Source: Plantago ovata
Lineage: Eukaryota > Streptophyta > Magnoliopsida > Lamiales > Plantaginaceae
DNA: 64,000 bases
Reading direction: 5' to 3'
Assembly: GCA_028274465.1 (NCBI GenBank)
Contig: CM051457.1
Location: forward strand, 106,515,982 to 106,579,981
This document shows positions 32,436 to 43,178 of the stretch, piece after piece. The position numbers and the translations under genes are program-made. How positions within the stretch are numbered: the first letter of the stretch is position 1; every line of letters begins with the position of its first letter. The notes below the pieces were generated by a model, which was given only the letters and a program-made list of their open reading frames with translations, did not search any database and was not told the DNA's origin.

Positions 32436-33569
32436 CTTTTTATTACCCTATTAGAGGAGATCCTAACAACGGATCGAGTAGGGCTCCATAGATCAACAGT
32501 TAATTGAATAGGCCCGGTTTAGAGTAGGGCAATTACATATAGAACACTCCCTGTGGTTTGGAGTTTTAAACATATAAGTCTAAAAAAAACTCCTCTCAAA
32601 TTGAAGTTTTCAATGGTATGTGGCTTAATTGTGGTTCTATACGGGCCTCATGTGTAACATATTACTCCATCATTCCATTTCCTACTAAAAAAATATAATT
32701 AAACAATATTTTATATGATTTGGGGCTTAAATAGTGTCTACAGTACTGTTTACCATTTCTCATGTGCTACTAAATAGTAGCCCAAAAAAAGACTCAATTG
32801 AATGCATTTTTTTTTTTTTTTGCTTAATTGAGGATTTAAACTCCATTTAAGCCCCAAAAAATGACTACATTTTGAGTGCTCTAAGTCTACAATATTTTGA
32901 TTTCACCAAATTCAATTTATGAAATTCAATTATTGAAAATCAAACAGTCTTAACTAAAAAATAATTAATTAATTAAAAAATAGAAAATAAAATTTAATTA
33001 ATAATAAAAATATAATAAAAAGCCGTTGCCATAAGTTGGTGCACACTGCACATAAAATAAATTAGGGTAAACTAGGCCATAGAACATTTACCTTGTGGAA
33101 GATATAAGGTTGTCGATTGAAAATGAACCGTGATGGTGAATGAGAGGTGCATGGTTCGATCCTTAAAGAACACATAAAGTGATTTAGGTATTGTGGAGAT
33201 ATAAATGCATAAGTAGTTGTAATATTTGTCGATTAAAAGAAAAAAAATACTTTGCACCAATTCCATCCTTTTAACCTTTGGCATGTTAAAAAAAATTACA
33301 GTTTGCTTTTAAGTAAATCTATGTGTATGAATAAATACTTGGAGTTCTTAGTTTATGGTACAATATCCAGAAATTTGAGAAATAGGAACCAATGTTTCTC
33401 TTATTTATTATGCTCCTTAAACATTAATTGGCATGATACTAAACCGAAATTTACCAATTGTCTTGAACTTATCCTTGACTGCAATGTGGATCAACTAGCC
33501 ATTAGTACCCTTTACGAACTAAAGTAAACAACCAACTCATCACAATAACTACCACACCGGTCATCTTGT
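32436..33569. other. Intergenic DNA
   Basis: AT-rich spacer between LTR B and the polygalacturonase 3' end, with a poly-T run at about 32807-32821. No gene is supported. Confidence 0.5.
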
Positions 33570-35341
33570 TTATTTGAGGACATGGGGTGGACAATGTGAG
33601 GGAACTTGATTGCCCAAGAGGAACTCATGTTCAGCATTAGAGCAAGTGGCAATAGTGGGTTGTCCATCGACAGTTAAGCTAACACCAGAAAACTGTATAC
33701 CTCGGCAAGGAGAAATTTCGCTACATGTAATATTTATTCCTGTAGGAGATGATGGTGATGCGGTGCCTTGTACGTTTATATACTTCACATCTGAGATTGC
33801 GATATTTGACTCACCCTGCACATATATGCTAACACATATGACTATTAACATTAAACTTAGTACAATATTCGTAATTTATTGAAATCGTAATATATACTTT
33901 ATGTACAACAAGTGTAAAATGCGAAGCGTATACCCCTTTCTTGCATAGATCATGGGGGCAATAGTGTTGATCTATGATGATGGGATTAGTGACGTTGGTC
34001 ATGGTAATATCACTATATGTGATATCAGATGCACTGGTTTTTGGTGAATTACTTGCATATGTTTTTATCCTTAAACCATTAGTCGTGTCGGTCAATCTAC
34101 AATTCGTGACTGAAATTGCAGCAACTGGATCCTCGCTTTCCTTGTCTGGTCGTCCCAAACTACCAATGCTAATACCATGTCCCGGACCACATTGAACATC
34201 TCTTACATTAATATATTTCGATCCTCCCACGATCGATATGCAGTCATCTCCAGTACCAATGAAAGAATGGATGATATTGATGTTATCTGATTCCCCAATG
34301 TGGATGCCATCTGTGTTGGGGCTATCTCCTGGGGCAGATATATGAACACCTTTAATCGTTATGTGATGGCTATGGTGAACATTGATATGAAACATCTTAC
34401 TGTTCAACGAAGTTATGCCTTGTACTAGACCATTGGTTATCTTAAAAAACTTAATGGACTGTCTCAGAAAACAAATCAATTAAATCAAAACAAAACAAAA
34501 TGTCAGTAGATGTAAGACAAGCGTATACAAAAATCCGAATAACATTATATATATATATATAATCAAATACCTAATAATTAAACCTAAAGAACAAGTTAAG
34601 TAAAGAAAAGTAAAGAAAATTATTTTGTTTGAACAACATACCGTGGGTGCCCCAATCATGCTTTGTTTCTTGGCACCTAAGTTTTTCCGTTCTCCCCAAG
34701 TCAATTCTCCACTGCCGTCAAATGTACCATTTCCACATACAGTCAAGTCATTTACATTTTGAAACATGATCCAATGGTCTGGGTTGGGTGATTCTTTTGG
34801 ATGAGCCTTCAGCGTTCCATCAATTTGGAATTCTATAGATCCTTTGCATGGGCCTCTGAATATACAATGTTTCAATAAGTATGCTACTCCTATACGTGGA
34901 ACCATAAGTACGCTTTTTCCTCCAACATCACAAGCCGCTTCCCACGCATCAATAAATGCCTGGCGATATCAATTATCCCAAAAAAAAAAAAAAAAAAAAA
35001 CCAATGTAACTCATTGAAACTAGTCCATTAATTAATATAGACAAATAATAGGTTGTAAAATATTTTATCTTAGCTAAATTAAAAAAGAGAAAATACTTTG
35101 TACAACAGACACAAAATATGGCACTTACACCACTATCATCTGTGTCCCCATCTCCAGTGGCACCAAAATCGATCACTGAAAATGATAATGCGCTACGCGG
35201 TGCAGCTACAGGTGCACCAGAATTATGATGTCCATCCGCAAAACTGTCTTCGCTTTGGCCATCGACACTATTGGCTGCCACCCAAATGTAATAAAACATG
35301 ACAATAATAATCCACCTGGATACTGTCTGGCCCGAACCCAT
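33570..35341 (-). CDS. Exopolygalacturonase (GH28), copy 1
   Basis: A secreted glycoside hydrolase family 28 enzyme that cleaves alpha-1,4 galacturonan of pectin. Four exons splice in frame to 433 aa: 35341-35129, 34959-34642, 34458-33934 and 33815-33570. A signal peptide (IIIVMFYYIWVAANSVDG) leads, then VIDFGATGDGDTDDS. All GH28 motifs are in exon 3: SPNTDG (NTD near 225-227), GTGDDC (DD near 248-249), CGPGHG (GHG near 270-272) and RIKTY (307-309). The gene looks intact and pairs with the plus-strand copy at 43.2-45.5 kb. A TATA box sits at 35453. Pollen exopolygalacturonases share this layout, but expression cannot be read from the sequence. Confidence 0.93.
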
Positions 35342-35452
35342 ATTACAAATGGAGTAATTTACTTTTTCGTTTTCGGGTAGCACAAACTAACAGCCTGAAC
35401 TCTAGCTAGCTCTAGCCCAGGCAATGCTACCAAAACTACAAATGAAGTTGAG

Positions 35453-35459
35453 ATTTATA
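35453..35459 (-). promoter_or_regulatory. TATA box of polygalacturonase copy 1
   Basis: TATAAAT on the minus strand, about 112 bp upstream of the ATG. The same element and its surroundings (ataaatctc.acttcatttg) occur at the same distance in the paralogue, so the promoter was duplicated with the gene. Confidence 0.7.
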
Positions 35460-36431
35460 ATGCAAAATTTTCAAATTTAAGAGATCATAAATGAATATAT
35501 ATAAATGTGTAAAGTGCTATAAAACATAAAATTAATGTAGGGAGTTATAGTTTCATTTAATAATATTTACGTTGATGTGAAATATATTGGCAAATTAATA
35601 CAAATGATTAGATTTCACAACTCTCCAACAATTCGTACTTTTGGAACAATCGTAATTTTTATCATGGTATATTAGAGACATTAATTTGGCTCACACTCAC
35701 AGTGTTAGAATCTCGTTGAAGACAAATTTCGCCCCTTATTAAATTACATTCGAATGGCTTGTCCAAAGAGTTGAAATTGACACAATCAAGTGGGGGTCAC
35801 TTTAGTAAATATCCAATAGGGTTTACTGTTTAGAAATGAAATAGAGAAAACAAATATATATAATTGATTGAGTGTTCATGTTCGCCTAAGTGGGTATTGT
35901 AACAACTAATTAACTTATCCAACTTATCACTTATTTTAAGGAGACTCACTTTTTTGAGTGTTTGCGACAAGAGCAATAAGATTGATAAGTTAAGTTTGAG
36001 AAGCTCAGTTATACCTCCTTAATTAACTTCTCCTTAAATTAAATTGGATTTTAATTGTGTTTGTCTAGAAAGACTAAGTTTACAAACAATACTTGTACAA
36101 CTTTTCTAACCTTTTAAATAGTTTTTGAAAACATGCATCAAATTTTGTAATAAATTAACTTTACCAATTTCTCCCTACTTATTTTAAGCTAAAACTGTTT
36201 AGAACACCTTAAATAACTTTATAGAGCTCAAAAATATGGTTTTTAGTTTTTCATTAATATTTCCTTTGAACACAATGCAACCATTTATGTGTGATAACCA
36301 AGTGTCACATGGTAGTATGTTACAACTATGTTGGAAATTTTGTTGAACTATATAATACAACATGTTAATGTTGTGATAAATGACGTGACAACATTTTTCA
36401 CAACATATATATATGTAATGTTTTGTCTCTC
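35460..36431. other. Upstream region of polygalacturonase copy 1
   Basis: AT-rich. The first ~160 bp (to about 35620) are homologous, in inverted orientation, to the DNA upstream of copy 2. The rest has no recognised feature. Confidence 0.5.
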
Positions 36432-36439
36432 TTCCCAAA

Positions 36440-37114
36440 CAGGGGCGAGCCCAGTGAGACGCAAGGGGCCTCACTTGCTGCCCCTGGATTTTCAATACTA
36501 ATTTACTATTATACCCTTTATGGCAGGGTCTATACAAATTAATTCAGTATGCTTTTGTTAAAATTATAAAGTTTGGCCTCATGGCTTTCATGTGGTGCCC
36601 AAATTTTACACATCCATTCCAATGGTTGATGCTCTTCCTCTTTTAATGTTTTAAATTTTCCTTCATTTTAATTTTTCTTTTTATTGCTTTTAATTTCAAC
36701 ATGACACTTTCTTTCTTCTACTCCCTTTCTATTTTTATTTTTCTGTATTCCTTTATAGTTTCTATATATTGTTCTCCATTGTAACTCCTTATGCTTTCAT
36801 TTTATTTTGTTCTTTCAAACTTACCATTTTTTACATTTACATTTTTCTTTCCTTTTAACTCCTAACATCATGCCGAGGCAATATTTTTCTTCCTTTTATC
36901 TAATGTATACATTTAAAAGTAAAATGTATGACGTTGAATATTTATTAAGTTTCTTTTTGTAAAGGAAAAGTTTGACTTTTGTGGTACTTATAAAAAAGAG
37001 AATTAAATTCACCCCTAATTAAACTTAATTATATTGCATTACTAAATTTTAGATAAAAAATTATTTTACAAATTTTGTTGCTCCCCCTGACTAAAAATTC
37101 TGCGTTCACCACTA
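36440..37114. mobile_element. hAT-type MITE 4
   Basis: A 675-bp element with left end caggggcgagcccagt and reverse-complemented right end tagtggtgaacgcag. Flanked by an exact 8-bp duplication ttcccaaa (36432-36439 and 37115-37122). The interior is AT- and pyrimidine-rich and non-coding. Confidence 0.82.
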
Positions 37115-37331
37115 TTCCCAAACCTTACTTCAAACTTCAATACCAATTATGTTGGCAAGTATGTTAGACATCTAACGTACTAAGATGCCTTACTTGGTGT
37201 CCAAGTCTGGCACAAGAACAAATCATGTTGGAGCTATAAATAGAAGTTTGTTCCTAAATTAAAGCATGCTTGGATTGTGGAGTTTGTTACAATTGAGTCA
37301 AGACAGTTGTGAACGGTTCAAAACTGACTCT

Positions 37332-38722
37332 CACTACAAGAAAAACAAAAATTAGTGATGCATAACCATGCGTCGCTAATTTTAGCGACGCATAGCCCAT
37401 ACGTCGCTAATTAGCGACGCATGCTTTGGTCGCTAAATTAGCGACGCATAACATGCGTCGCTAATTTAGCGACCCATAGCCCATGCGTCGCTCATTTTAG
37501 CGACCAAAGCTCAAGGGTCGCTAAATTAGCGACGCATGGTTATGCGTCGCTAATTTTAGCGACCCATAGCCCATGCGTCGCTAATTTAGCGACCAAAGCT
37601 TAAGGGTCGCTAATTAGCGACGCATGGGCTATGGGTGGCTAAAATTAGCGATGCATGGGCTACGGGTCGCAAAAACTGCATAATTTTCAGGTGGGTCTCC
37701 TCACATTCAACTGGAGCTATAGGGCTCATCTGTTATCGGATTGGTGCGCATAACCTACCGTTGGATACCTCGTTGAGTTATCTACGCGTGGACGTTGATT
37801 TGAGGTTGATTCAATATCGTATGAAGGAGCTATGGATGAAATTGCTAGACTGCACTAATCTTGCACACTTGAACGACTCCAAAACCTTTATTTGAACTTC
37901 TGAATATGTGCTTCTAAGGTAAGTCTAAGTTTTTCCCAAATGAACTTATTGGCTTAAATCGAACTACGGTCACTCACGAACATATCCATGGAGATCGAGA
38001 AACTTCAACAAGATCACTTTGCAGCGTTTTAAGCTCAAAATCACAGTTTCGTACCTAAGTGCTTGAAACATGAAAAACATCAAAACGTGACACTATTCTA
38101 CAAAACTAAAAGAAAAAAACACTTAAGAAATAAGGAGTGCACAAAAAATATAAAATAACACCAAAACTGAAGTCCGTAACTAAGTAACCCCAACCGTTCA
38201 AAAATAAACTATTAGTGTCTAAGTAACTCAACCGTTAAGAAATAAAAAAAAAATTAAAATTTAGTGACCTATTCCTTAGATAGTACACTTAGTAATTGAG
38301 ATATCTCAAACCGTATGAAGATATAAACGATTTATAAATATAAACATATGGAAGTGACTATGAAGAGCAACAACTATATATTATCTAGAACTTATACAAG
38401 AATTATCACAAGTATTGGTAGTCGAGCGGTAAGGGTGTTGGGTTAGTAAGGTGTTGGGTAAGGATGTCCTAGGTTCGAAACCCAGGAAACACAAGGTGGA
38501 CTAGAGAGTAGAATTTATTTTTAAATTTTTTTTCCAGATTTAGCGACGCATGGGTCTATGCGTCGCTAAATTAGCGACGCTTGACCCCATGGGTCGCCTC
38601 GCCATTTAGCGACCAAGCGTTTAGCGACGCATTTTCTATGCGTCGCTAAGGCGTTTAGCGACGCATGGGGAGCAGTTTAGTGACGCATGGGAGCGTCACT
38701 AAACTATGTTTTTCTTGTAGTG
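37332..38722. mobile_element. Non-autonomous CACTA (En/Spm) element
   Basis: A 1391-bp element with ends CACTACAAGAAAAAC and its exact complement at the right end, flanked by the 3-bp duplication tct (37329-37331 and 38723-38725). Both subterminal regions are packed with direct and inverted copies of a motif like ttagcgacgcat (about 37350-37675 and 38538-38700), the transposase-binding type of array expected of this superfamily. No transposase is encoded; an 86-codon frame at 37635-37895 is not recognised. Confidence 0.93.
38416..38490 (+). other. tRNA-like SINE fragment with A and B boxes
   Basis: Inside the CACTA element, tggtagtcgagcggtaaggg resembles a pol III A box and ggttcgaaacc at 38472-38482 matches the B box. 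It does not fold as a complete tRNA: the expected acceptor complementarity is absent and ggtgttgggt is repeated. I read it as a tRNA-derived SINE or its relic, carried by the DNA transposon. Confidence 0.5.
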
Positions 38723-39512
38723 TCTCCACAGTATTGGGATGATCGACGGTTATTGAACAAGAAGAATTTATCTACGGTTGTAATTGTTTGGACCGTTTTT
38801 ACAGCTGTTTGTTGATATCCTAAGTTTACTCCTCGCCAAGAGTTTCTACTTGGTCTTCCAGACTCCTACCTATATAAATAGGTGGACTGCTCAGTGGACT
38901 TGACGACACTTGACACATATAGAGACCATGTACTGTCTTGACATCCAAGAACACATCAGTTACGAAGTAGAAACACTTACATTCACAGACTTGAGTTAGA
39001 AGAGACACTTGCACACGTAGGTTTGAGTTAGAGTTGAGTTTCCTTACAAGTGTATCTAAGCGGTAAAATTCATCTTCATTACATCATTCTCATTTGAGAG
39101 TGTTGTTATGACGAAAATCTTCTTTACAAGGTAGTCTACCTTTCACATAGTAGTCCCTTGCGTGTAGGCTTAATTGAGGTTCTGCATAGCATTGGTGATC
39201 ATACTTTTTGTAGACTTGTCATTTGCAATCTTTGGCCCTAAAGGAGTTTTGATATAATTGTTTATATTATACCTGAAGATTTAAAACAACTCAAGTGTGT
39301 CTAAGTTCTTTACTATTTTCATTCTGCACTTCTCATATTTAGTTGTGTTTTCTACTACATTAGTATTGTGAAGGTTTGCTTCTTCACTTACTAATGGTTT
39401 AAGGAAAATACGCTTCTTCACCAAACCCTACGAGTTTAAGTGAAGGTTTGTTGTGCCACCTAAAATAAAGAGTTCACCCCAACAAAGGGTACCAGTACTC
39501 TGACATTTCAAG

Positions 39513-39524
39513 TGGTATAAGAGC
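39513..39524 (+). other. Retrotransposon primer-binding site
   Basis: tggtataagagc lies seven bases after the LTR end and is one base off the initiator-methionine tRNA complement tggtatcagagc used by plant Copia elements. It fixes the orientation and the LTR end. Confidence 0.75.
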
Positions 39525-39567
39525 CTATACTCGTCTTACTGAGTGGGGTTCCTGAAACTATTTTATC

Positions 39568-39792
39568 ATGGATAATACCAATCCGAATGTTGATTGGTTA
39601 CTTGTTCTTGATGGAACCAATTATTCTTTTTGGAAGATCCTTATACGTTCATATATCAAATCTATTGATATAAGTGTGTGGAGGTCTATCCTAAATGATT
39701 ATGCCCCTCCTACTAATCCAGACGATAAGGATGGTTATCTTACAACCAAACCTGAATCAGATTGGACTGTAGAGGAAATCAACTTAGACTAG
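39568..39792 (+). pseudogene. Copia gag N-terminal fragment
   Basis: The 74-aa frame MDNTNPNVDWLLVLDGTNYS and FWKILIRSYIKSIDISVWRS matches the start of Copia gag polyproteins (LNGTNYxxWKxxM-type). It stops at TAG 39790-39792; the rest of the polyprotein is missing. Dead fragment. Confidence 0.8.
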
Positions 39793-39799
39793 TTTCAAT

Positions 39800-40970
39800 A
39801 AAAAGACACTGAATGGAATATTCTTATGGGTTGACATGTCTGTGTCACAATGGTATTCAATATTATATTTCATACCTCAAAACAAACTCATCTTGCTCTC
39901 AGGCTCCCCCTCTGCCAGAAATACAAAAATAAATAAATAAATAAATCGCTATTTCATTAAACACAACATTTCTAAAAAATAGGGAAAGGACAATAACAAA
40001 ATTCGTAAAATAAAATTGACATGATCAATAAAACCTAGCATAATGACATGACGAAACTATCATTCGTACAACATTATTTTTCAAACCGAATTAAATTATC
40101 ATAACCTCCATTTCACCATCCTCCACCACCTCTACTTTCATCTGCCCGCCACCGCCAATAACCATCTTCTTCTTCGTCCATCGATCTCTACATCCACCAC
40201 CACCTTCATTACCACCACCAAATCTGAAAGTCAACCACCACCTCTTTGATTTTTTTATTCCAAACTTGAACATGTTGGCGATTCGCCAAATGTTCGACTT
40301 TTGGAATTTTCTTCCATTTTTCTTTTTTTTATTGTTTAACCATGTTAAACTCCTTGAAGATTTTGATTTTTTTATTATATATATTAATTATATATATGAT
40401 GACTTACAGTTTGATTCGTTTTTTTTTTTTTTTTTACTAAAAGCCACACAACATGGTGGAAGCCGTGGCATCGTCATGGGTCTATGCTAGTGATTAACAA
40501 AATAAAATGGCTATCGGGAAAATTAATTAATATTTCAGTACCAAACTTATTTTTAGAAGAATAGGGTGTAAAAACTTGTACTTTTCCTATTTACCATGTT
40601 AGGCCCGTCTGGACCAGTCCATATGGATCGGATTCATCACTTGTCCGATTGATTTATGCATTGTCCGTGGCGGGTCAGATATCAATCCAGACCCGATCGT
40701 ATCAAGTTCTAGAGAGAGATAAAATGAAATAAAAAAGAAAAATAATCATCGAAAGGTGGTGCCAAATTTTTGGTTCTATTAATAAGGTCAAAGTTGTTAT
40801 AGAGGCAATAGAAACTGCCCTAGAATATCGCTCATCCTTTGAACATTTCTTCATTCCACCAAAGAAAAAACTAGCAAGGAGATATGTTAATTGTGATCGA
40901 TCCATCTTTCTATTCCTTAATTTGTTCACTTCTTCATTTGACAAGGTTGATTCTTTCACCACACAGAGGG
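39800..40970. other. Intergenic DNA upstream of ADF
   Basis: AT-rich with poly-T (40424-40435), a CCA-rich stretch (40110-40240) that makes a glycine-rich minus-strand shadow frame, and the presumed ADF promoter and 5' UTR in the last few hundred bases. Confidence 0.5.
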
Positions 40971-40974
40971 AAAC

Positions 40975-41878
40975 ATGGTAACCATTCACTCTCATTGATT
41001 CATGATTCACTTTATAGTATTCTTAGACTCTTGATCTAAACAGTTTCTTAGCTAGTTTGCTGCATCATGCATGTAAATATGTAATAAATTAACGTATGCA
41101 ACATGCATGTAATTTTGTTGCATATATGCTTGTCAAAATGTTATGTGGCATTATGTTAATCTGTAGTCTATTCTAATTTGATTTAACATTCTCAATATAT
41201 GTCCAAGATTCAGTTTCAAATTATCGAGCAGAACTTATATAGTCACATCCTTATCAATGATGTTCATTGATTCAACAACCATAATTTCTTTAACTAGCTG
41301 CTCATCAATCAGTGTATATATATGATTTGGTTTTTGTTCCACTACTGTTTATATATATACATAGGCGAACGCAGTTTCTGGTATAGCAGTGAGTGATGAG
41401 TGCAAACTGAAATTTCTGGAGTTGAAAGCAAAAAGGAATCATAGATACATTGTGTTCAGCATTGATGAAGCAGCACAACAAGTAAAGGTAGAAAAGGTTG
41501 GGGCTCATTCTGAGACATATAATGATTTCGTTGATAGCTTGCCAGCTACCGAATGTAGATATGCTGTTTTTGATTATGACTTCATCACGGAAGAAAACTG
41601 CCACAAAAGCAAGATCTTTTTCGTTGCATGGTAAGTAATTTTGACTAGTATAGAGTCCAATGATTAACGATGTGTATGTAAATTATGAGCGCGCAACTGA
41701 TAAAAGTCGAAATTATATTGGTTGCAGGTCACCAGACACAGCAAGGGTGAGAACGAAGATGTTGTATGCAAGTTCGAAAGACAGGTTCAGGAGAGAATTA
41801 GATGGGGTTCAGGTTGAGTTACAAGCAACCGATCCAAGTGAGATTAGCTTGGACATAATCAAAGATAGAGCTAATTAA
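40975..41878 (+). CDS. ADF: Actin-depolymerizing factor
   Basis: A small cytosolic actin-binding protein that severs and depolymerizes filaments. Three coding exons give 139 aa, the usual family length. The first coding exon is only the ATG (40975-40977), followed by an intron, then 41365-41630 and 41728-41878; an intron right after the start codon is a known hallmark of plant ADF genes. The N-terminus [15 protein letters not shown] has the regulatory serine at position 6. The actin-binding helix region reads [20 protein letters not shown], and the C-terminus is [18 protein letters not shown]. All junctions keep frame (VAW|SPDTAR). The gene looks intact and lies 1.3 kb upstream of polygalacturonase copy 2. 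Confidence 0.95.
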
Positions 41879-41879
41879 C

Positions 41880-43066
41880 TGAACTTATCTACCTGTGGAT
41901 AAGCTGCAGTCTGTCTTTAATCTTTCTGTAACTGTCTCCAGTAGACAAGTTTAAGTTTCGGAACTAAAGCTGTGTTTTTTTTCTTTTTGTTTTATAAGCA
42001 TTATATTTATTATTGTAAGATGAGCAAAATTTCTAGATTGATTTGTTATTAATGAATTAGTGCTTCCCCGAACTTTATGTTATGGAATAATAATTAAGGA
42101 TGGTATATGCTTCAGTGCTTGGGCTAATTAATGGATGGTGCTTCATAAGAGGTTGGATTCAGAATTTGAAGTTAGGGGGACGAAATGAAATATATAGGGT
42201 TATTCGAAAGTTAGCGAACTACACGGGGAGCCAAATTCCGAAAAATCGATAATTATTAGAAAACAATTCTTTTCAAAATGTTATCGGGGGACACCCACAA
42301 TGCCCACCCCTAACTCCTCCCCTACTCTTATAATATATGGAATGATCAAATCAAACCCTTGTTTTAGATGCTACAAGGGTTCGGTGTCGCACTAGGGCGG
42401 CCCCACGTTAGTGCAAGGGGAGATGTGAAATGTCAATTATACCCCTTATTATAACTTATAGAAAAGAAGTATTGTATATATTTTGTGCATGTAAACTTAA
42501 AAATGTTGGAGGTGTGGCTCGAGTTTGTTGATGACGTACACTTAAGATCATGTTTCCTATTTTGTACAGTGTTCGAGTCTAAATATAATTTTGTGAGCCT
42601 TTCTTCTACTACATTTTATATGTGTAATAATTATCTTTTATATAATCCTCCGTTTCGCTTTTTATGTGTCCACCGGCTTTGTATGTTGCTCTCAAGTTAC
42701 TTATAAATTATATCAAATTGTTTTTTTTTAAAATAAAAACTAGATTATGAAAATATATCATATTTATAGAAGCAGATATAGTAGTCTAGCTTTTACTTTA
42801 AATGTCTTTTGTATATCTTAATTACATTATATTATTATTTCAAAAATAAAATAAGATTACAAAAATACGTCATATTTATTGCGGACAGAGTAGTATTTTA
42901 CTAAAAAAAACCATGATTATTATTTTTTTTTTTCTGATCATAAAAAATGAAACGTAGATATTAATAAATGAAACTATAACTTCCAACATTAATTTTCTTT
43001 TTAATGCACTTTACACATTTCTACATGCATTCATTCTTATCATTGCTTATTGTTTGCAATTTGCAC
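41880..43066. other. Intergenic DNA between ADF and polygalacturonase copy 2
   Basis: AT-rich, with a MITE-like element at 42150-42330. The last ~130 bp are homologous to the upstream DNA of polygalacturonase copy 1 in inverted orientation. No gene is supported. Confidence 0.5.
42150..42330. mobile_element. MITE-like repeat related to 6141-6311
   Basis: It shares with 6141-6311 the order: ggattcag- or gacccagg-type left end, gggacgaaat, aattccgaaaaatc, cccacaatgc.cacc and ctcctcccct right end. No matching target duplication was found, so its limits are approximate. Confidence 0.55.
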
Positions 43067-43073
43067 TATAAAT
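43067..43073 (+). promoter_or_regulatory. TATA box of polygalacturonase copy 2
   Basis: TATAAAT, 106 bp upstream of the ATG, in a context shared with copy 1 (see 35453-35459). Confidence 0.7.
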
Positions 43074-43178
43074 CTCCACTTCATTTGTTGTGTTGGTAGA
43101 ATTACCTGGAGCTTGAGAGTTGATCATGTCAGTCTGTTAGTTTGTGTTATCCAAAAACGAAAACGTAAAAAATCAAAT

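Larger units (their letters stand above)
37150..39800 (+). mobile_element. 5' part of a Copia retrotransposon, interrupted by a CACTA element
   Basis: The 5' LTR starts TGTTGGCAAG at 37150 and ends CTGACA at 39505; without the CACTA insertion it is about 960 bp. It is followed by a primer-binding site at 39513-39524 and the start of gag at 39568. No protease, integrase, RT or 3' LTR follows, so the element is truncated near 39800. Confidence 0.72.

Noticed and set aside
37350..37680. CRISPR-like array of short repeats
   Set aside because: The repeats are direct and inverted, unevenly spaced, in a plant genome, and lie between CACTA ends with a 3-bp duplication.
38410..38500. A complete tRNA gene
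   Set aside because: A and B boxes are present, but the acceptor stem, anticodon arm and 3' end do not fold properly. It is better read as a SINE-like relic.
40091..40273. Glycine-rich small protein on the minus strand
   Set aside because: Arises from a CCA/CCT-rich simple-sequence stretch, without a promoter, splice or family signal.
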